Assembly: GCF_002878395.1 (NCBI RefSeq) | Contig: NC_061114.1 | Span: forward strand, 149,393,836 to 149,457,835 | DNA length: 64,000 nt | DNA from: Capsicum annuum | Lineage: Eukaryota > Streptophyta > Magnoliopsida > Solanales > Solanaceae | Direction of reading: 5' to 3' | In this document: one piece after another, positions 57,378 through 64,000 of the stretch | Numbering within the stretch: the first letter of the stretch is position 1 | Layout: every line of letters begins with the position of its first letter | Made by a program: the position numbers and the translations under genes | Notes under the pieces: model-generated | Database searches by the model: none | Seen by the model: only the letters and a program-made list of their open reading frames with translations | Told to the model about the DNA's origin: nothing

Positions 57378-57796
57378 CAAGTCATCAGCTGCTTTTCTCA
57401 ATTAATCAATTTCAAGATCCAGATATTAAATATTCTATCGAAGTGATTGTGTTGAGAGCATAATATTGCATCTTAATATGTGAGGCAGTATATTATTCCT
57501 CCTTTCATAGGACTCGAGCATTATCATGTTGCACTCTCAATCTAACATAGGAAACTAATCTTTTATCATCCTTAAGAATTGTGCATTCTACCTGATCAAA
57601 CACCATCAATTACTATGAGATTTTCATTTTTTGAGTGACAATTAAGAGTTTTAACTCTCCATTAATATGAATAATTAAGAAAAGAACCTTAATTTCTCTA
57701 AAAAAATATTAGAAGACTCTTTTTAATTTCGTAATCCAAGCCAAGAATGTGAGCCACTTGGCGGAAGTTATGGTTGATGGCAGCAAGAGCGTTCAT
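57378..57796 (-). pseudogene. GDH: glutamate dehydrogenase gene fragment, intron retained
   Basis: Exon 1 (57796-57688) starts at ATG and reads MNALAAINHNFRQVAHILGL then DYEIKKSLL. This is the N-terminus of plant NAD(H)-glutamate dehydrogenase (MNALAATNRNF.. in the family), ending in REIK after a one-T frameshift. A 96-bp intron with GT and AG borders (57687-57592) is kept at the family position. Exon 2 (57591 down) reads VECTILKDDKRLVSYVRLRV, then QHDNAR, and frameshifts at the next codons. A short QLMT match near 57380-57391 may be exon 3. The enzyme interconverts glutamate and 2-oxoglutarate in mitochondria; this piece lacks the catalytic and cofactor domains. Retained intron excludes a processed copy; orientation matches the enclosing Helitron. 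Confidence 0.85.
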
Positions 57797-58440
57797 GGAG
57801 GGAATAGAATTTACTTTGTGATATTCAACTCTATATCTTTTTCTTATAGTCCGACTCATTTATCTTGACTACCTTATTTAGTGCTTTGCAAAGTGTTGTA
57901 ATACATGTTTGTAACAATGAATAAATTACACAAATCTTGAATGGATTACACAAATCTTGATCAGTTGGATGACTGCATCTTTCGTTGCTTTTTATCAATT
58001 GGAACAAGTACTTATGAAGTTGGATTTTATTATAAAGTTGAATGTTTCCTTGGCCATTGTTTTAAATTTCTCAACCAATACGATAATAACACGAGAGTTG
58101 CATGAAAAACTGCATTGAAAACTTTGCACTGATGACTATATTGCTCTAGGAAAAGCTTAAGAAGAAGCATTAAGTTGCTCTAAGAAATTATGGCGACAAA
58201 GTATGTGCCGTTCATGACAGATGATAATATTACATGAACATAAATACTTATTTAATGAATCTAACAAAATTATACATACAGATAATAAAAATTTAGTTCA
58301 CTAAATATAACTTAGAATATTAATTCAAGACAATTATGAAGCAAGATTAGGCGCATCACAAAAAATTGTAGTAATGAAATTTCTATAGCTTTTAGTAGGT
58401 TGGGACACCATTTAGTCAAATTAATAAAGTGTTATAGTAT
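57797..58440. other. stretch upstream of the GDH fragment
   Basis: May hold 5' flanking sequence carried along with the GDH fragment. Contains a small direct repeat ATTACACAAATCTTGA at 57925-57940 and 57945-57960. Nothing else recognised. Confidence 0.3.
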
Positions 58441-58489
58441 AGCAAATTCAATGTTTAATCTCTTTAAATTATACCTAACAGAGGCAGTC

Positions 58490-58660
58490 TTAGGGCTCAT
58501 TCCAGAGTAGAGCGCTGATAAAATATCTGGAGGTATAGGTGTGAAAGCCTAGTCCTGTGGGGCTTACTCCTTAAGTGTCCGACTGTACGCCCTAAGCACG
58601 CCTAACGTCCAATGCTCAAAGCTCGAGGCTTGACTAACAAGTCTTAGACAAATTATGTGT
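58490..58660. repeat. GGCTTAC/CTCGAGGCTT dispersed repeat, left part
   Basis: Words GCAGTCTTAGGGCTC, GGGGCTTACTCC, CGCCCTAAG and GCTCGAGGCTTGACTAACAA form a block resembling a widespread plant hAT-like MITE. The companion block lies at 60920-61015, beyond the MULE, so the MULE may have split one element. Confidence 0.4.
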
Positions 58661-59269
58661 TGAATTCCTTAATTGACATTATTGACCCTTATGATTTTCT
58701 AATAAATAAATTATGCTTAATAATTTTTTCATCTATAGAGCTAAAAGATTGAGAATAACTCAAATAACAAGTCATTGTATTGCATATTTATTATTTAAAA
58801 ACATTGTGAGGGTGAATATCATTTAATATTTCTTTAAAAAATACTTAATTAGCTAAATTTTATAGCTTCACTTACCATTTGTCTTCATATTATTTTCATA
58901 CGGCTCAATTTTCATGTTTTATCATTCGTCATATGTCTCAAAACCATCGATCTTTAAAAGTAAATTATTGTATTTTATTATCTCAAAATTATCGTAAGGG
59001 TACTAAAAAAGTTTATTGATTATTTTCTTTTAAAGATGTAAATTACATAGTACGATAGTAATATATTTTATAAAAATATAATTCTTTTATATTTAAAAGT
59101 TAAGACGTTAGTTGATTTGTATCTCATAGTATCTATTATAACATTTCTTTATTTATACTTGTAAGATTATATTAGAAGTTTTATTTTTATGAGTTTGCTT
59201 AATCATATTTTTATTTGTTTAGCTATTAATTTATTGTTTATAATATTTACTTATATTATAAATTAAAAA

Positions 59270-59400
59270 GAGAAAATGGTCTATTACCCCCCAACCTTTA
59301 GCCGAAATTCCAACTACACACTCAATCTTTAAAAGAGACCTATTACCCCCCTAAACTTTTTTTTACCGAATTTATTAACCCCAATTGTTGACTTATCAAT
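59270..59400 (+). repeat. left TIR of the MULE
   Basis: Pairs with 60768-60900. Contains ACTACACACTCAA and ACCGAATTTATTAACCCC, both preserved in the right TIR. Confidence 0.88.
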
Positions 59401-59563
59401 GGACGTAACTACACCGTCCATGTGCACGTCAGTTGACTCTTTTCACTTTAAATTCTTTATTTTCTAGTTGACACATCATTATTTTCAATAATATAATAAA
59501 TATTATATTATATTATATATTATTCAATTCTCTCTTCTCTTTCTAATTGAGAATTTATAATTT

Positions 59564-60077
59564 CTCCAATTTATTAAAGTGTGTGTCTCCAACAGTCCAA
59601 ACTCATCTTCTTCAATGAGACTTTTTAGTCATTATAAAGCAAGTGTAAAACACATAAACTTTCAACAATGCTCTATACACATTTTGTGGAATCTTAAAAT
59701 CTTTTAACTTTACATCGATTGAATTTTCAATCTCAAATCATAAACCATCATTCAAATTCATATTTCTTGAAATTGAAACAATCAAATCAACACCATAATC
59801 AAAATCAACACCAAATTTTTCTCCAATTTATTATAGTGTGTGTCTCCAACAGTCCAAACTCATCTTCTTCAATGAGACTTTTTAGTCATTATAAAGCAAG
59901 TGTAAACCACATAAACTTCCAACAATGATCTATACACATTTTGTGGAATCTTAAAATCTTTTAACTTTACATCGATTGAATTTTCAATCTCAAATCATAA
60001 ACCATCATTCAAATTCACATTTCTTGAAATTGAAACAATCAAATCAACACCATAATCAAAATCAACACCAAATTTTT
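59564..60077 (+). repeat. 257-bp tandem duplication inside the MULE
   Basis: Two units, 59564-59820 and 59821-60077, each beginning CTCCAATTTATTA and ending CACCAAATTTTT, with only a handful of differences, so recent relative to the TIR divergence. Both units hold CTCATCTTCTTCAATGAGAC, a small hairpin. Confidence 0.92.
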
Positions 60078-60767
60078 TCACAATCATAAATTCAACATCA
60101 ATTTTCATAGTTGAGAAATTAAAATAAAAAGGAAAAAAAGGAACACTGAAGCCTATTGGTTCCATTGACAATTCCATAAATTTAGAAATTCCCAGAATTA
60201 AGATTTGTGAGCAATGGACCAACATAAATCCTTTTGCCCAAAGAAACTATTAAGTTTCCTTGTGACCAAATCTTATAATTTTCTTCCCCGTAGAAACCTT
60301 CAAAAAATCATATCACCCACTTCATTTGCAATTTCACGTCTTTAAGTATCAGCATAGAACAGTTTGTCTATCTAAATACCTTGATAATTTTACCTTGTTT
60401 TCAACTTGTTCAACAATTTCAAGACCTAAAAGTTTTTTCTTTTCACTAACACTCTTGCAATTAATTTCGGTCCAAAGCAATCTCAAATCAAACAAAATCT
60501 TAAAAAAACTTGAGTTACCACGTATAAGTAAAGATGATTGTTTGAAAATCCACAGCCAAAAATTTAAATTACAACAACAATCTCCAAAAAAAAAAGATGA
60601 AATCGTGGTGTTAAGAGAGAAGAAAGAGGAGAGAGAAAGATGAAAAGTTCTTGAAAATGAAAGGGTGAAAGTGAATGGAGATGAGATATTTTTTGTAAAT
60701 AAAAAATGAGATTATCGACATGGGCCCAGGCGCGTGAAATACACGAATGTGTTATTAATTGATTTAT
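60078..60767. other. unique interior of the MULE
   Basis: Not recognised. Open frames 59995-60225 (minus, MLVHCSQILILGISKFMELS..) and 60326-60643 (plus) might be captured host sequence. A purine-rich run (60580-60690) precedes the right TIR. Confidence 0.4.
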
Positions 60768-60900
60768 GCTGACAGGTCAGCAATTGGGGGTTAATAAATT
60801 CGGTAAAAAAAAGCATAGGAGAGTAATAGGTCTCCTTTAAAGGTTGAGTGTGTAGTTGGGATTTCGATTAAAGGTGGGGGAGGTAATAGACCATTTTCTT
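60768..60900 (-). repeat. right TIR of the MULE
   Basis: Reverse complement of the left TIR apart from scattered substitutions and small indels. Confidence 0.88.
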
Positions 60901-60919
60901 AATTAAAAATTTAAAGATT

Positions 60920-61015
60920 CATTGGGCTTACGCTCTATCGTCTCGAGGCTTATGCCTCATCCCATACTAAGTAAAACATCTGTCCTCACGTCTTCGTCTT
61001 TTAAAACAGTGAATA
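60920..61015. repeat. GGCTTAC/CTCGAGGCTT dispersed repeat, right part
   Basis: GGGCTTACGCTC, GTCTCGAGGCTTATGCCTC and a TTTTAAAACAGTG terminus. The reverse complement CACTGTTTTAAAAG is a MITE-like end; the left counterpart could be CAATGTTTAATCTC at about 58448. Confidence 0.4.
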
Positions 61016-62290
61016 ACACTAATGAATAAAGCAAATAATGCATGTTTGATCTTTTGAATATTATCAATGCTCAAATAAACTCGATTTGCTAACCAAATAC
61101 GCGGATCTATCAATTATAGTGTTATAAAAATGAGAAATTTAAATAAGAAAAGATAAACACCGGAAACTTGAACTCAACAGGCAACTTATTTTGCATCATC
61201 AAATGTTTCAACTTTACTCCCCATTCAATTACACTTGAAATTTGTAGAATTTTAAAGATTGTCACTTTAATACAATTTATATAAGGTAAAGTTTGTGTTG
61301 ATTTAAAGTCTTAAATATTAGAGTTATGTTAAGATATTTTTTTTACAATTTCTGACTTCTAAAAAGATGTTTTCTCAAAATTATTTTTTTTCTTAAAAAA
61401 AGCGACGATTTACCATAAATTAAGAGAAAACTCTTAGAAACTTAAAGGAATGACACAAATCAAACCATCAAATCCAAGACATAAATTCAAACAAGTAAAA
61501 TTATAGAAAAAATAAAATCACAACAAATCAAAACAACAAATAAGTATGATTACATAATTCTACAAACAATAAGTATTTATCGATTGAGAGCACAAGTAGT
61601 AAAGAAAAAGAAGCGAGATGCTTGCTTTTTCATTATTAGAGGTAGGTCGATGCTCATTGTAGGATCTTCAAGTACATCTAATATCTGTAACAATAATATA
61701 TATGTACACAACTTACTCCTAACCTATTATTACTAAGAGTTATTTTCGATAGATCATCAATTAAAATGATAATAAAAATTAAATGAAATAATAAACGAAA
61801 AAATTATCAAAAAATTATACTTGTCTGATATGATCAAATGCTACAAAAATAAAATAGAAAAAAATAGTTAGAGTTGATCGACCCAAGCATTAGTTGATTA
61901 GAACCCATAAGTGTTCTACGATGCAAAATATAGGAGCATAACTATTTACTATGTAAAAAAATAGAGAAAACGACGTTATGAATGTCATTATAATATTGTA
62001 AGTATAAAAAATCCTTAATTTATAGAAGTCGAAAACCTCTTTCGAAAGAATTTACCTTAAAAACTAAAAGATATTTATGGTAGATTTTTTTTTTTACTTA
62101 AATTTTATATATTAACCTAGTATTTCAAGACTTCTACAATGGCATTAATAGTTGGGTCTACTAATTTTAGAAAAGAATCAAATCGTAAACCTTAAAAAAG
62201 TCCTACACTTCTACACCTAACATTAATATCATTCTAACAATGCCACTGATGCCTAAAGTTTTACTTAAAATAAAATTGTAGCACTTATGA
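61016..62290. other. Helitron interior, one candidate exon
   Basis: AT-rich. On the minus strand, GTTACAG at about 61684-61690 resembles a splice acceptor, followed by an open stretch (ILDVLEDPTMSIDLPLIMKK, about 61683-61618). Could be another captured fragment; I do not recognise the protein. Nothing else supported. Confidence 0.3.
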
Positions 62291-62448
62291 CATTATTTGA
62301 ATTTCAATTATTATATTTTAATAATTAAATGATAATTATTTAAGGAAATAATATAAAGACGATTTTGTCTATTACAGAGTGTTTTAATGAAGGGCAAAAA
62401 GTTCAAATCACTTTTCTAATGATCTTCACACTTTTAATATATTATAGA

Positions 62449-62525
62449 TGGATGGATGGATGGATGGATGGATGGATGGATAGATGGATAGATGTGTGTG
62501 TATGTATATGTATATGTATATATAT
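62449..62525. repeat. (GGAT)n / (TATG)n microsatellite at the Helitron 5' border
   Basis: About nine TGGA/GATA-type units, then GTGTGT and TATATG units, starting at the base next to the Helitron 5' terminus. Confidence 0.9.
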
Positions 62526-62789
62526 GATACTTGTCCCTTAATTGATTTTTTGTTCATCTGGTTAAGAAAAATATCCTCACTAATTGATTTTTATATATTT
62601 TCTTCTCCTGTACTTCTTTAGGATCACTTGATTAATTATGGCAATTAAGTATGACTTTATCTTTAATTGATTCATTTTATTAAAAGAAAAAAAATTTATT
62701 TGATGTAGGAATATTTTGTTCCTTCTTTACTTTCACTAATTGATGCTTTGAATATTCCTTTTTCCTTTAATGGGATACCACTCTTTTAT

Positions 62790-62800
62790 TATATAAACAC
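62790..62800 (+). promoter_or_regulatory. TATA-box candidate
   Basis: TTATATAAACA followed within 40 bp by a CT-rich start-like tract (CTTCTCTTCTCTTTT). It is either the promoter of a transcript running off the right edge or part of an LTR; no frame follows. Confidence 0.35.
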
Positions 62801-62900
62801 AAAACTTAACACTTCTCTTCTCTTTTGAAGACAACTTTTCAACTTATACTTTCTTTATGCAAAAAGAATTGAAAATTAATACTTCTCTTATCTACACTTA

Positions 62901-63880
62901 AAAGAATATTTCTTTGCTTTTTGGACTTGAGGCTACTTCGGATACTATCAATCACTATTAGTTCTTATTTTGAAAGCACATTTTTCTAATTCATATTCAT
63001 TATTCTCGTTGCTAATCTGTTAGTTTTTTTAACGATACATTAATTTCTATTTGCGTACTTTAAATGTTTTATGTTTTATGTTGTAAGACTTTTACTCCTT
63101 AAAGCATTTTCGTGATCTATTGGTTGTTGTGCTGTTTTCTTTTGACATGCTTCCCTCTTCTATTTGCAATTAAATTTTCTTCCCATTGTAATGTATTGTA
63201 TGTGAATTTGAAATAATCATTGCGCATCACATACCCCTTTAGCGTGAAGCTGCCTAGGATTCTTAAGATTTTTGGGATCTCGACAGCGTCAAGGGTTGGT
63301 TAAAGAATATTTCTTTACTTTTGGACTTGTGGTTGCTTCAGATACTATCAATCACTGTTAGTTCTTACTTTGAAAGCACACTTGTCTTATTTATATTGAT
63401 TATTCTCACTGATAATCGGTTAGTTTTCTCTAATGATGCATTAATTTTTATTTGTGTACTTTAAATGCTTTATGTTTTACGACATAAAGCATTTAAAGAA
63501 TATTTCTTTGCTTTTGAACTTAAGGCTGCTTCGAATACTGTCAATCACTGTTAGATCTTACTTTGGAAACACGTTTTTCTTATTTATATTCATTATTCTC
63601 GTCACTAATCGGTTAGTTTTCTCTAACGATGCATTAGTTTCTATTTACGTACTTTAAATGGTTTATGTCGTAAGCCTTCTACTTCTTTGTGCATTTTTGT
63701 AACCTATTGGTTGTTGTGCTATTTACTTTTGACATGTTTCCCTCTACTATGCAATTAAATGTTCTTCCCATTAGAATGTTGTTGTATGTGAATCTGAAAT
63801 AATCTTTGCGCATTGCATAATTCCTTTGGCGTGAGACTGTCTAGATTTCAGAGATTCTTAGGATCTCGACAGCGCCCCGG
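62901..63880. repeat. three-copy direct repeat, middle copy truncated
   Basis: Copies begin AAAGAATATTTCTTTRCTTTT at 62901, 63302 and 63495. Copies 1 and 3 are about 380-400 bp and both end near GATCTCGACAGCG (63277 and 63863). Copy 2 stops after 193 bp at ACTTTAAATG. Differences of several percent between copies. No open frame is conserved across copies, so probably not coding. Confidence 0.85.
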
Positions 63881-64000
63881 ATTACCATGTTAATAGTGAC
63901 GGAAGAACATATTATTTAAGAATAATCTAGTATATAGTAAGCTAAGATGACTATATTTTATGTACATGGTTGAAGGGAATATTTTGAAAAAAGCAATTTT
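63881..64000. other. right edge of window
   Basis: 120 bp of AT-rich DNA after the last repeat copy; nothing recognised. Confidence 0.3.

Larger units (their letters stand above)
59270..60900. mobile_element. Mutator-like element with 9-bp TSD
   Basis: 1631 bp with terminal inverted repeats of about 130 bp and a perfect 9-bp TSD AATTAAAAA (59261-59269 and 60901-60909). The left TIR starts GAGAAAATGGTCTATTACC, the right reverse-complemented AAGAAAATGGTCTATTACC. Long TIRs plus 9-bp TSD define the Mutator superfamily. No MURA transposase is present, so it is non-autonomous. The interior includes a 257-bp tandem duplication and about 600 bp of unknown, possibly host-derived sequence. Confidence 0.9.
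55670..62448 (-). mobile_element. Helitron, minus strand, with captured gene fragment
   Basis: The 3' end is at left: CTAG (55670-55673), 8-base spacer and hairpin ACGTGC-ATT-GCACGT (55682-55696), with host T (plus-strand A) at 55669. The 5' end is at right: the minus strand begins TCTATAATATATTAAAAGTG at 62448, preceded by A (plus-strand T at 62449). Insertion between A and T, 5' TC and 3' CTAG all fit. Length 6.8 kb including later insertions (a MULE, 59270-60900). No Rep-helicase region is visible, so it would be non-autonomous. That these two ends belong together is inferred from orientation and family match. Confidence 0.62.

Noticed and set aside
55670..62448. Autonomous Helitron
   Set aside because: No Rep motif or helicase block could be read on either strand.
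62790..64000. Host protein-coding gene start
   Set aside because: A TATA-like box is present but no start codon with a lasting frame follows inside the window.
1..64000. Endogenous pararetrovirus or other viral integration
   Set aside because: All pol fragments fit Ty1/copia or Ty3/gypsy order with LTRs and TSDs; no movement-protein or caulimovirid-type arrangement seen.

Overview
The window looks like repeat-rich intergenic DNA from a large plant nuclear genome. The element types, the chromovirus and Athila-like lineages and several short repeat motifs point to Solanaceae; that is an inference and the genus is not resolved. No intact host gene, rRNA or tRNA gene is visible. Nearly everything is transposable-element sequence, most of it riddled with stop codons of the C-to-T / G-to-A type expected of methylated, silenced copies. 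Boundaries below were set by matching LTR ends and target-site duplications (TSDs) by eye.

Left half (1-32.8 kb): one nested stack. A Ty1/copia element (here A), seen only from the end of its reverse transcriptase onward, is interrupted twice. An Athila-like Ty3/gypsy element H (1428-9815, TSD GTATC) sits in its RNase H region, and a Ty3/gypsy element D (12233-32097, TSD AAAAT) sits in its 3' LTR. D carries, just after its primer-binding site, a minus-strand chromovirus B (15004-29510, TSD ATTGG/ATAGG). B in turn carries a gag-protease element C (18977-24697, TSD GAATT/GAGTT) and a solo LTR E (26666-28961, TSD GAGAG). The order of events is therefore A, then D, then B, then C and E, with H inserted independently into A.

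Middle (32.9-43.9 kb): F, a minus-strand LTR element (32934-38588) with no recognisable gag or pol, one LTR swollen by a GATA/GACA microsatellite, a TRIM element inside it (36440-37056, TSD GTGTG) and a small SINE-like insertion in its other LTR. It is followed by a Stowaway-like MITE, two divergent Helitron 5' ends and AT-rich DNA. A full-length but dead Tekay/Del-type chromovirus G (43923-53987, TSD CTCTT) follows; a 125-bp tandem duplication spans its right junction.

Right end (54-64 kb): two Helitron 3' termini face each other 27 bp apart (55642 and 55670). The minus-strand Helitron can be traced to a matching 5' terminus at 62448. Inside it lie a glutamate dehydrogenase gene fragment in the same orientation with an intron retained, a strand-switching GTCGAG minisatellite and a Mutator-like element with a 9-bp TSD (59270-60900). 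The window closes with a TATA-box-like region followed by a triplicated 0.2-0.4 kb repeat. Three different LTR elements here (H, C, F) lack reverse transcriptase and integrase, so they could only have moved with enzymes supplied by other elements.
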